Shown in pieces: positions 5,870 to 13,473 of a stretch of 13,473 bases of DNA. Below the pieces are notes generated by a model. That model saw only the letters and a list, made by a program, of their open reading frames with translations, searched no databases and was not told the origin of the DNA. Source of the DNA: Pseudomonadota bacterium (GTDB taxonomy: Bacteria > Pseudomonadota > Alphaproteobacteria > Reyranellales > Reyranellaceae); assembly GCA_023436825.1 (NCBI GenBank), contig JAEZHS010000264.1:1-13473 (forward strand), read 5' to 3'. How positions within the stretch are numbered: the first letter of the stretch is position 1; each line of letters opens with the position of its first letter. Position numbers and translations under genes: made by a program.

Positions 5870-6945
5870 CTGTTGTCCTGAAAGATGTCACCCGCGTCGT
5901 CGGCGCCGTTGCTCACATCAGCGAGGTCTCCCTCACGTTGGAGCCGGGCACCTTGAGCGTCGTGCTGGGACCGACGCTTTCGGGCAAGACCTCGCTGATG
6001 CGTCTGCTTGCCGGCCTCGATGTCCCGACCACGGGCCGCGTCGTCGTGAACGGCAAGGACGTGACGGGCATCGACGTTCGCAAACGCTCCGTGGCGATGG
6101 TCTACCAGCAATTCGTCAACTACCCGTCCCTCACGGTCTTCGAGAACATCGCCTCACCGTTGCGCGTCCAGGGCCGGCCCAATGAGGAGGTCGAACGGCG
6201 CGTCAAGGAAGTCTCCGCCCTGTTGCGGCTGCAGCCCTATCTCGAGCGCCAGCCGCTGGCGCTGTCGGGCGGCCAGCAGCAACGCACCGCCATCGCCCGT
6301 GCTCTGGTCAAAGGCGCCGACCTGGTGTTGCTCGACGAACCCCTGGCCAATCTCGACTACAAGCTGCGCGAGGAACTGCGCACCGAGCTGCCGCGCATCT
6401 TCGAGGTGTCCGGCGCCATATTCGTCTACGCCACGACCGAGCCTTCCGAAGCGCTGCTGCTGGGCGGTCGCACCATCTGCATGTCCGAAGGCCGCGCCTT
6501 GCAGGTCGGCGATACGCCGAGCGTCTACCGTCGGCCGGACAGCATCAGGGTGGCGGAGCTATTCTCCGACCCGCCGCTCAACACCGTGCAGATCGAGAAG
6601 AAGAACGGCTCGGTAGTCTATGGCGGCGGCGCCACGGCACCCGCCAGTGGGCTCTACGCAGGTCTGGGCGACGGCCCCTATCGGGTCGGCTTCCGCGCCC
6701 ACCAGCTCGCCGTCGCCAATGGGCGAGCCGGTCATCATGTTTTTCCCACGACCGTCGCGCTGACGGAAATCACCGGCTCGGAAAGCTTCGTGCACCTCAA
6801 GCGCGACGGCGCCAACTGGGTCGCCGTCCTGCCCGGCGTCCATGAATTCCCGCCCGGCCAGGAGATCGAAGCCGCACTTGACCCCAATGACATCTATGTA
6901 TTCGCCCTCGATGGCCGGCTGGTCGCCGCGCCCGGCATGGCCTGA
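5866..6945 (+). CDS. glpS: GlpS, glycerol ABC transporter ATP-binding subunit 1
   Basis: A 359-residue cytoplasmic ATPase of the CUT1/MalK-like class. The Walker A motif is GPTLSGKT (35-42), the Q-loop VYQQ has Q81, the ABC signature LSGGQQQR is at 133-140, and the Walker B/catalytic LVLLDEP is at 153-159 with E158. The D-loop NLD is at 162-164. A C-terminal regulatory OB-like domain follows from about residue 230. The switch histidine expected in YVTHD is replaced: the sequence reads YATTE, with Thr191. Its partner GlpT keeps the histidine but has a defective signature, so the two are expected to form one heterodimer. This pairing with a DeoR regulator upstream and glpTPQUV downstream is the glycerol transporter layout described in Rhizobium leguminosarum. 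The stop is 10 bases before glpT. Confidence 0.92.
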   Translation: MTVVLKDVTRVVGAVAHISEVSLTLEPGTLSVVLGPTLSGKTSLMRLLAGLDVPTTGRVVVNGKDVTGIDVRKRSVAMVYQQFVNYPSLTVFENIASPLRVQGRPNEEVERRVKEVSALLRLQPYLERQPLALSGGQQQRTAIARALVKGADLVLLDEPLANLDYKLREELRTELPRIFEVSGAIFVYATTEPSEALLLGGRTICMSEGRALQVGDTPSVYRRPDSIRVAELFSDPPLNTVQIEKKNGSVVYGGGATAPASGLYAGLGDGPYRVGFRAHQLAVANGRAGHHVFPTTVALTEITGSESFVHLKRDGANWVAVLPGVHEFPPGQEIEAALDPNDIYVFALDGRLVAAPGMA

Positions 6946-6955
6946 GGTTGATACA

Positions 6956-8040
<1,085 letters not shown>

Positions 8041-8041
<1 letters not shown>

Positions 8042-8954
8042 TGGAAAAGATCACGAACCAGAAAGCCTGGCTGCTGGTGCTGCCTGTGTTCGTGCTGGTG
8101 GCTTTCTCCGCGATCATCCCGCTGATGACGGTGGTCAACTACTCGGTGCAGGACACGTTCGGCAACAACGCCTTCTTCTGGAACGGCGTCGGCTGGTACC
8201 ACGAGCTGCTCGATCCCTCGACGGAACTCGGTGGTCGCTTCTTCGCCTCGCTGTGGCGCAATCTCGCCTTCTCGGCCGTCGTGCTGGCAATCGAAATACC
8301 GCTCGGCATCGTGATTGCGCTGGCGATGCCCCGCGAAGGCTGGGGCGTCGCCTTCACGCTTGTCGTTCTGGCGCTGCCCCTGCTCATCCCGTGGAACGTC
8401 GTCGGCACGATCTGGCAGATCTTCGGCCGCTCCGACATCGGGCTGCTGGGCTGGTCGCTGAACCGGCTGGGTTTCGACTACAACTACGTCGCCGACCCGA
8501 TCGACGCCTGGCTCACCATCATCGTCATGGATGTCTGGCACTGGTCGAGTCTGGTGGCGCTGCTTTGCTACGCCGGACTGAAGTCGATTCCCGAGGCCTA
8601 CTACCAGGCGGCCAGCATCGACGGCGCGTCGCGCTGGGCTGTGTTCACGGCGATCCAGCTGCCGAAGATGAAGCACGTGCTGGTGATCGCCGCCCTGCTG
8701 CGCTTCATGGACTCGTTCATGATCTACACCGAACCGTTCGTCGTGACCGGCGGCGGCCCGGGCAACTCCACTACCTTCCTGTCGATCGAGCTGGTGAAGC
8801 TGGCGCTCGGCCAATTTGACCTCGGCAAGGCCGCGGCGATGTCGATCGTCTACATGCTGATCATAATCATCGTGTGCTGGGTGTTCTTCACCGTCATGAC
8901 CAATGCCGGCCAGGAGCGCCAATCCGGGACAAGCGGGCCCGCCGGGGGTGAGCC

Positions 8955-8958
<4 letters not shown>
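8041..8958 (+). CDS. glpP: GlpP, glycerol ABC transporter permease 1
   Basis: A 305-residue inner-membrane permease of the binding-protein-dependent transport family (MalF/UgpA-like). A first membrane helix lies at about 9-31 (from WLLVLPVFVLVAF), and further hydrophobic segments follow. The cytoplasmic EAA loop from E185, EAYYQAASIDGASRW, contacts an ATPase. The end reads FTVMTNAGQE, a short charged tail. TGATG joins the glpT stop and this ATG, so translation is coupled; a GTG three bases earlier is an alternative start. Together with GlpQ it should form the membrane channel. The substrate glycerol is inferred from the operon, not from the protein itself. Confidence 0.92.
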
Positions 8959-9764
<806 letters not shown>

Positions 9765-9773
9765 GAGGCGATC

Positions 9774-10100
9774 GTGGAAAGCATCGCCTGGATGGCATGG
9801 ACTCCTGCTACCGCCGCCTTCTTCGCAGCTATAGGCATCGTGCTCGCCACGATGATCTGGCTCGCCCGGACCCACCCGGAAGTCGCACGGGTGGGCATCC
9901 TGGGCATTCCGACCACGCGCGGTGACCGGCTGTTCCTGTCGCTGGTGCTGGCCGCCGTCATCCACCTCGCCTGGATCGGCCTGGTCGGCGTCCAGCCGAT
10001 CGCCACTCTGCCCATCGGCGAGGGCATCGAATTGTCGAGCCTGTGGCTCGCCACCGTCCTTTCGTTGGTCGCTGCCGTGGTTGTGTTCCGCACGGTCTGA
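9774..10100 (+). CDS. glpU: GlpU, small DUF2160 membrane protein of the glycerol transporter
   Basis: A 108-residue protein with three predicted membrane helices at about 12-30, 52-73 and 86-106, separated by a charged loop (RTHPEVARV) and TTRGDRL. The N-terminal MAWTPATAAFF and the size match the DUF2160 family, found between the second permease and the binding protein in glp transporter clusters. Its exact role is unknown; an accessory part of the membrane complex is likely. The GTG start at 9774 has a very strong site, AGGAGG at 9763-9768, which overlaps the glpQ stop codon. Third-position G+C is as in the neighbours. Confidence 0.88.
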   Translation: MESIAWMAWTPATAAFFAAIGIVLATMIWLARTHPEVARVGILGIPTTRGDRLFLSLVLAAVIHLAWIGLVGVQPIATLPIGEGIELSSLWLATVLSLVAAVVVFRTV

Positions 10101-10170
10101 AGCCGGCGAGACAAGCAGAGCCGGGACAACCGGACCTCATTGCGGTTTGTCGCTCCAAATGGAGGAAGTC

Positions 10171-11937
10171 ATGAGACGCATGACAGTCAAAGTCCGTCTA
10201 TCGACTATGGCGAGCGCCATCGCCATGTCGGCGTGCCTTGGAGTCATCGGTACCGCGTCCCACGCCGACGAGGCGGCGGCGAAAAGATGGATCGATACGG
10301 AGTTTCAGCCTTCGACGCTGTCGAAGGACGAGCAGATGAAGGAGATGCAGTGGTTCATCAATGCCGCGAAACCGTTCGTCGGCATGGATATCAGCATCGT
10401 CTCCGAGACCATCACCACGCACGAGTACGAGTCCAAGGTGCTGGCCAAGGCATTCACAGAGATCACCGGCATCAAGGTGAAGCACGACATCATCCAGGAG
10501 GGCGACGTCGTCGAGAAGATCCAGACCCAGATGCAGTCGGGCCGTAACATCTACGACGGCTGGATCAACGATTCCGACCTTGTCGGCACGCCCTTCCGGT
10601 ACAATCAGACGGTCAACCTGACTGACTGGATGGCGGGCGAAGGCAAGGACGTCACCCTGCCGACGCTCGACGTCGACGACTTCATCGGCAAGTCGTTCGG
10701 CACCGCACCCGACGGCAAGCTGTTCCAGCTCCCCGACCAGCAGTTCGCGAACCTCTACTGGTTTCGCTACGACTGGTTCACCAACCCGGACTACAAGGCG
10801 CGCTTCAAGGCCAAGTACGGCTATGAGCTCGGCGTGCCGGTGAATTGGTCGGCCTACGAGGACATCGCCGAGTTCTTCACCAATGACGTCAAGGAAATCG
10901 GCGGCGTGAAGGTCTATGGCCACATGGACTACGGCAAGAAGGACCCTTCGCTTGGCTGGCGCTTCACCGACGCCTGGCTGTCGATGGCAGGCAATGGTGA
11001 CAAGGGCATTCCCAACGGGAAGCCGGTCGACGAGTGGGGCATCCGCATGGAGGGCTGCCGTCCGGTCGGCTCCTCGGTCGAACGCGGCGGCGACACCAAT
11101 GGCCCGGCGGCGGTCTACTCGATCGTCAAATACGTCGACTGGCTGAACAAATACGCCCCGCCCAACGCGCGCGGCATGACCTTCTCTGAAGCCGGCGCCG
11201 TGCCGGCCCAAGGCAACATCGCCCAGCAGATCTTCTGGTACACCGCCTTCACCGCCGACATGGTGAAGCCCGGCCTGCCGGTGGTGAACGCCGACGGCAC
11301 GCCGAAATGGCGAATGGCGCCCTCGCCGCACGGCTCGTACTGGAAGGAGGGCATGAAGCTCGGCTACCAGGATGCGGGCTCGCTGACGCTGCTCAAGTCG
11401 ACGCCGGTCGACCGGCGCAAGGCTGCATGGCTTTATATGCAGTTCATGGTCGCCAAGACGACATCGCTGAAGAAGAGCCATGTCGGCCTGACCTTCGTCC
11501 GTGAAAGCGATATCTGGGACAAGAGCTTCACGGAACGGGCGCCCAAGCTCGGCGGCCTGATCGAGTTCTACCGCTCGCCGGCGCGCGTGCAGTGGACTCC
11601 AACCGGCGTCAATGTGCCCGACTATCCAAAGCTGGCACAGCTCTGGTGGCAGAACATCGGCGATGCCTCGTCCGGCGCCAAGACACCGCAGGCGGCGATG
11701 GATGCGCTGGCCGCCGCGCAGGACTCGGTGCTCGAGCGTCTCGAGAAGTCGGGCGCGCAAGGCGCCTGCGGGCCCAAGCTCAACCCCAAGCAGACCGCCG
11801 AGTACTGGTTTGCCAAGGCCGCGAAGGACGGCACCACCGCGCCGCAACGCAAGCTTGCCAACGAGAAGCCCAAAGGCGAAACGGTCGACTACGACACCTT
11901 GATCAAGTCGTGGCCGGCGACGCCGCCCAAGCGCTGA
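10171..11937 (+). CDS. glpV: GlpV, periplasmic glycerol-binding protein
   Basis: A 588-residue family-1 extracellular solute-binding protein. The first 32 residues form a signal peptide: a basic MRRMTVKVR, a hydrophobic stretch, and a likely signal peptidase I cut after ASHA (A32|D33). No lipobox cysteine is at the cut, so it should be soluble in the periplasm. The mature part has typical binding-protein segments such as KVLAKAFTEITGIKVKH, YDGWINDSDL, LPDQQFANLYWFRYDWF, PVNWSAYEDIAEFF and GYQDAGSLTLL. At about 556 mature residues it is longer than most CUT1 binding proteins, which I recall as normal for this group. ATG 10171 follows GGAGG (10161-10165). The 70-base gap after glpU is the largest inside the operon. 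The much longer frame from 9922 overlaps glpU and is not used. Confidence 0.92.
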   Translation: MRRMTVKVRLSTMASAIAMSACLGVIGTASHADEAAAKRWIDTEFQPSTLSKDEQMKEMQWFINAAKPFVGMDISIVSETITTHEYESKVLAKAFTEITGIKVKHDIIQEGDVVEKIQTQMQSGRNIYDGWINDSDLVGTPFRYNQTVNLTDWMAGEGKDVTLPTLDVDDFIGKSFGTAPDGKLFQLPDQQFANLYWFRYDWFTNPDYKARFKAKYGYELGVPVNWSAYEDIAEFFTNDVKEIGGVKVYGHMDYGKKDPSLGWRFTDAWLSMAGNGDKGIPNGKPVDEWGIRMEGCRPVGSSVERGGDTNGPAAVYSIVKYVDWLNKYAPPNARGMTFSEAGAVPAQGNIAQQIFWYTAFTADMVKPGLPVVNADGTPKWRMAPSPHGSYWKEGMKLGYQDAGSLTLLKSTPVDRRKAAWLYMQFMVAKTTSLKKSHVGLTFVRESDIWDKSFTERAPKLGGLIEFYRSPARVQWTPTGVNVPDYPKLAQLWWQNIGDASSGAKTPQAAMDALAAAQDSVLERLEKSGAQGACGPKLNPKQTAEYWFAKAAKDGTTAPQRKLANEKPKGETVDYDTLIKSWPATPPKR

Positions 11938-11957
11938 CGACCGGCGAACCGGAACCA

Positions 11958-11999
11958 GCCGCCCTGGCAGAAGGCTCAGGGCGGCAGCGGCCCTGAGCC
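11958..11999 (+). terminator. Two overlapping, mutually exclusive hairpins after glpV
   Basis: The segment CAGGGC and its flanks can pair on either side. Upstream pairing joins GCCGCCCTG (11958-11966) to CAGGGCGGC (11977-11985), a perfect 9-base stem with a 10-base loop. Downstream pairing joins GGCTCAGGGC (11973-11982) to GCCCTGAGCC (11990-11999), a perfect 10-base stem with a 7-base loop. Lying 20-62 bases after the glpV stop, this probably ends or protects the operon transcript. No T-run follows, so ordinary intrinsic termination is not certain. Confidence 0.5.
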
Positions 12000-12176
12000 C
12001 GGCCAGACGTCGCCGGACTAGTGTCTCGACAAAGTGGCTCTGACGGGTCGGTCCCGCTTGAGCTCATGCGTGGTCGGCGGTGCGCGGGATTTTCCGCTTT
12101 TTGCGTAGCCCGACATTGCGCATGCCGAGGGGGGGAAAGGCTGGCAGGGCTTGTCGCGCTACGCCAGGTCGGGCTG

Positions 12177-12253
12177 CAATTTGGCTGTCACCCCGACCGA
12201 ACCGCCCCCATTTCCTCGAAAGGGGGCGGCTTCGCTCGGGATGACGGAAATTG
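12177..12253. repeat. REP-like imperfect palindrome
   Basis: The arms GTCACCCCGACCGAACC plus GCCCCC (12187-12209) and GGGGGCGGCTTCGCTCGGG plus ATGAC (12222-12245) pair with about two mismatches and one single-base bulge around a 12-base centre. CAATTT (12177-12182) and AAATTG (12248-12253) extend the pairing outward. The TCACCCCGA...CGGGATGA pattern is common in dispersed repetitive extragenic palindromes. A copy number above one in the genome is expected but cannot be seen here. Confidence 0.6.
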
Positions 12254-12340
12254 GACCCGGCAGGGCTGCCGCCGGGCGCGATGATATCGGATGAACGATG
12301 CATAGAGCAGAGCTGCCGGGAGGCGAGCGCAAGGCAATAT

Positions 12341-12350
12341 AACTTAAGTT
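12341..12350. repeat. Perfect AACTTAAGTT palindrome
   Basis: This 10-base perfect palindrome lies in an A+T-rich patch between the REP-like element and the next inverted repeat. It may be a protein-binding site. No gene start is close enough to assign it. Confidence 0.35.
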
Positions 12351-12374
12351 CTCTTTTGAGTCAACTACGGTTCT

Positions 12375-12414
12375 AGTTTTTGCGTGCCATAAGGGGGTAA
12401 CGAGCGCAAAAACT
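12375..12414. repeat. Perfect 10-base inverted repeat with 20-base spacer
   Basis: AGTTTTTGCG (12375-12384) and CGCAAAAACT (12405-12414) are exact reverse complements around a 20-base spacer. The outer edges are 40 bases apart, about four helical turns, so both arms would face the same side of the DNA. It could be a dyad site for a dimeric protein, a recombination core or an RNA stem. It does not end in a T-run on either strand. Confidence 0.5.
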
Positions 12415-12422
12415 GTTCGGGT

Positions 12423-12455
12423 CGAGAATCGGTGCCAGCAGTGCTGGCAATCTCG
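12423..12455. repeat. 17-base palindrome with flanking arms, possible terminator of the hydrolase gene
   Basis: TGCCAGCAGTGCTGGCA (12433-12449) is a perfect 8-1-8 palindrome. CGAGA (12423-12427) and TCTCG (12451-12455) add a second pairing across an unequal internal loop. On the minus strand it lies 40 bases beyond the cysteine hydrolase stop and is followed about 20 bases later by GTTTTTGCG, so it may help to end that transcript. A DNA-binding dyad is the alternative. Confidence 0.45.
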
Positions 12456-12494
12456 TCGGCCTCGCGCCAATTCATCAAAAACCTCTGCGACGAG

Positions 12495-13019
12495 CTACGA
12501 GAACCGCACCTCGTCGGCCGCGATGACGTCGGCAAAGCCGCGGCCGAGCAGGCGATTGTGATGGGCGATGATGCGCCCGGCGTCGATCACCGGCGTGTCC
12601 CAGGTCGTGTGGCCGTCGGCCACCAGGACCACCCGATAGCCCAGCGCCACCGCGCCGCGACAGGCCGAGTCGACGCACATCTCGGTCTGCATGCCGGTGA
12701 TCACCAGCCGGTCGATGCCGGCATCGGTCAGGCGTCGGTGCAGGTCGGTGTCGTGGAAGGAGCTGCTGTGCCGCTTCTCCACGACGATCTTGCCCGGCCG
12801 CGGCGCGACCAGGGGATGGTGCGGCCAGCCCGCCGATCCCTTGGCGAGCACATGGCCCAAGCCGCCGTCGTGCTGCACGTGGACGACCGGCCGTCCTTCG
12901 GCGCGGGCGCGCGCCAGCAGGCCGGCGATGCGTTGCACGATCTCCTCGCCTCGATGAATGGGCGGCGATACCGCGAACATGCCCTGCTGGACATCGACGA
13001 TCATCAACGCGCTCGTCAT
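12495..13019 (-). CDS. Isochorismatase-fold cysteine hydrolase
   Basis: A 174-residue cytosolic hydrolase of the isochorismatase/nicotinamidase superfamily. The catalytic triad is visible: D9 in LMIVDVQQ, K82 in IVVEKRHSSSFHDTDL and C115 in VITGMQTEMCVDSACRGA. The cis-peptide segment before the cysteine (GMQTE) and HTTWDTPVIDA further on are typical of the family. Members cleave amides or vinyl ethers such as nicotinamide, biuret or isochorismate; the generic cysteine hydrolase form cannot be given a substrate. The start at ATG 13019 puts D9 at the usual place, though no clear ribosome site precedes it. The gene stands alone; its start is 114 bases from that of the divergent hemP, so both promoters share this gap. 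Confidence 0.9.
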   Translation of the reverse strand: MTSALMIVDVQQGMFAVSPPIHRGEEIVQRIAGLLARARAEGRPVVHVQHDGGLGHVLAKGSAGWPHHPLVAPRPGKIVVEKRHSSSFHDTDLHRRLTDAGIDRLVITGMQTEMCVDSACRGAVALGYRVVLVADGHTTWDTPVIDAGRIIAHHNRLLGRGFADVIAADEVRFS

Positions 13020-13090
13020 TGGGCGACTGTCGGGGAGAAGGTCACGGCTGGAAAGCAGAATCGAGCGACGCCGCGTTGACAGCGCATGAT

Positions 13091-13114
13091 TTGCGACTGA
13101 TTATTAATAGCAGA
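13091..13114 (+). promoter_or_regulatory. Fur-like iron box upstream of hemP
   Basis: The A+T-rich run GACTGATTATTAATAGCAG, inside 13091-13114, stands out from the GC-rich surroundings and resembles Fur-type iron boxes (TGATTATTA core, flanked by TGC and GCA). It ends 19 bases before the hemP start, where iron-responsive repression would be expected. In some alphaproteobacteria Irr, RirA or Mur would act instead. The part TATTAATA could also serve as the -10 region. Confidence 0.45.
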
Positions 13115-13132
13115 ACTTCAGAGGAGCCAGCG

Positions 13133-13321
13133 ATGGACTTTTACGCAAAGGCAGCCGACCCCGCCTCTGGCCACACGAGGGCTGAAAGCGCAGTTGTCGA
13201 CTTCCCGGTGGCCGAAAGCACGGCCCTCTTGAATGGCCACCGCGAGCTGCGCATCCGGCACGGCAGCGACACTTACCGCCTCCGCCTCACTGCGTCGGGC
13301 AAGCTGATCCTCACCAAGTAA
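13133..13321 (+). CDS. hemP: HemP, hemin uptake protein
   Basis: A 62-residue protein whose C-terminal half, from LLNGHRELRIRHG to SDTYRLRLTASGKLILTK, is the whole HemP/HmuP signature: a small beta-rich fold ending in LRLTxxGKLILTK. The family is linked to haem uptake, and in Bradyrhizobium HmuP acts as a co-activator of the haem receptor gene together with Irr. The N-terminal 30 residues are variable and hydrophilic. ATG 13133 has a good GAGGAG site at 13121-13126. No haem receptor or transporter gene is seen on either side, so hemP is solitary within this window. An iron-box-like sequence lies directly upstream. Confidence 0.9.
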   Translation: MDFYAKAADPASGHTRAESAVVDFPVAESTALLNGHRELRIRHGSDTYRLRLTASGKLILTK

Positions 13322-13382
13322 CGGTGCGGCGGGATTCCGGTCGAGAAATCAAGGCGTTGGAGGGCATGCGCAAACGTCCACA

Positions 13383-13402
13383 AAGAGCCACTTTCGGCTC
13401 TT
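13383..13402 (+). terminator. Short hairpin between hemP and the next gene
   Basis: AAGAGCC (13383-13389) and GGCTCTT (13396-13402) form a perfect 7-base stem with a 6-base loop. It lies 62 bases after the hemP stop. The stem itself ends in TT, with no longer T-run, so termination would be modest. Confidence 0.45.
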
Positions 13403-13431
13403 GCCTCCCGAGGTCGGAGTCCTGATATAAC
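13401..13431 (+). promoter_or_regulatory. Promoter reading towards the window end
   Basis: TTGCCT (13401-13406) and TATAAC (13426-13431), the latter preceded by TG one base away as in an extended -10 (TGATATAAC), are separated by 19 bases. Transcription would start near 13438, exactly where the SRP RNA-like sequence begins. The spacer is two bases longer than ideal. Confidence 0.5.
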
Positions 13432-13437
13432 CGCCTC

Positions 13438-13473
13438 GAGGGGCCGGTGTGGGCGGAGCAGTCGCCAACCCGG
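13438..13473 (+). ncRNA. ffs: Probable 5' part of the signal recognition particle RNA (4.5S RNA), cut by the window end
   Basis: The last bases, GGGGCCGGTG followed by TGGGCGGAGCAGTCGCCAAC and CCGG, look like the 5' arm of an alphaproteobacterial small SRP RNA. The CCAACCCGG at the very end is where the conserved core TCAGGTCCGGAAGGAAGCAG would begin. GGCG and CGCC can pair as an internal stem. A promoter with TATAAC sits just upstream at the right distance. SRP RNA binds Ffh and targets membrane proteins to SecYEG. The call depends on memory of the family and on sequence outside the window. The start is approximate. Confidence 0.6.

Larger units (their letters stand above)
12000..12494. other. 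Gene-free intergenic region rich in palindromes
   Basis: No frame here looks coding: the candidate frames are short, arginine-rich and without family similarity. The left part (12000-12330) is GC-rich and structured: AGCCCGAC (12107-12114) pairs with GTCGGGCT (12168-12175), and a REP-like palindrome lies at 12177-12253. The right part (12330-12460) is markedly richer in A+T and carries several perfect inverted repeats, listed separately. A minus-strand frame contains HPERSR, which is a familiar translation artefact of dispersed intergenic repeats, supporting repetitive rather than coding DNA. Confidence 0.6.

Noticed and set aside
10198..11847. Minus-strand open frame of 549 residues opposite glpV
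   Set aside because: It is the mirror of a strongly coding GC-rich gene; its sequence is rich in Arg, His, Asp and Leu without any domain, and glpV is well supported.
12064..12303. Minus-strand frame of 79 residues containing HPERSR and a basic tail
   Set aside because: This type of peptide is a known translation artefact of dispersed intergenic repeats; the DNA forms a palindrome that explains it better.
12375..12414. Intrinsic terminator reading for the 10-20-10 dyad
   Set aside because: The loop is 20 bases and no T-run follows the stem on either strand.
13438..13473. tRNA gene start at the right edge
   Set aside because: A 4-base stem GGCG/CGCC could mimic a D-arm, but the loop lacks the GG pair of a D-loop, and the SRP RNA reading fits the final CCAACCCGG better.

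Overview
The window is a GC-rich piece of bacterial chromosome, most probably alphaproteobacterial. The basis is the complete glycerol ABC-transporter cluster of the glpR-glpS-glpT-glpP-glpQ-glpU-glpV type known from Rhizobium, an alphaproteobacterial-looking signal recognition particle RNA start at the right edge, and high G+C at third codon positions. No genus can be assigned from the sequence alone. There is no phage, transposase or CRISPR array.

Left part (1-4742): a mixed set of small metabolic genes. A partial F420-type luciferase-like oxidoreductase runs off the left edge on the minus strand. Divergent from it is a DUF4396 membrane protein gene broken by one in-frame TAA. Convergent to that is a minus-strand pair: a lysine/alanine-rich histone-H1-like protein with a coiled-coil tail, and an MmcQ/YjbR-family protein joined to it by an ATGA overlap. 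A short-chain dehydrogenase (SDR) that lacks the catalytic tyrosine follows, then a doubtful small antitoxin-like ORF, then a full-length NtaA/DszA-type flavin monooxygenase.

Centre (4743-11999): a glycerol uptake regulon. glpR (DeoR family) is followed after a 187-base regulatory gap by glpS, glpT (ATPases), glpP, glpQ (permeases), glpU (small DUF2160 membrane protein) and glpV (periplasmic binding protein). The genes are tightly packed, with 1-base and 4-base overlaps or gaps of 9 to 70 bases. The two ATPases carry complementary defects that together predict one working and one degenerate ATP site. Glycerol kinase and glycerol-3-phosphate dehydrogenase genes are not in the window. Two mutually exclusive GC-rich hairpins follow glpV.

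Right part (12000-13473): about 495 bases without a gene hold a REP-like imperfect palindrome and a tight cluster of perfect inverted repeats. After these come an isochorismatase-fold cysteine hydrolase (minus strand), hemP preceded by an AT-rich Fur-like site, a short terminator-like hairpin, and a promoter leading into what looks like the 5' part of the SRP (4.5S) RNA gene, cut by the window end.

Nothing here is clearly a new defence or mobile system. The best leads are the nonsense-interrupted DUF4396 gene, the asymmetric ATPase pair, the regulatory structures around the glp genes, and the palindrome cluster at 12341-12455.
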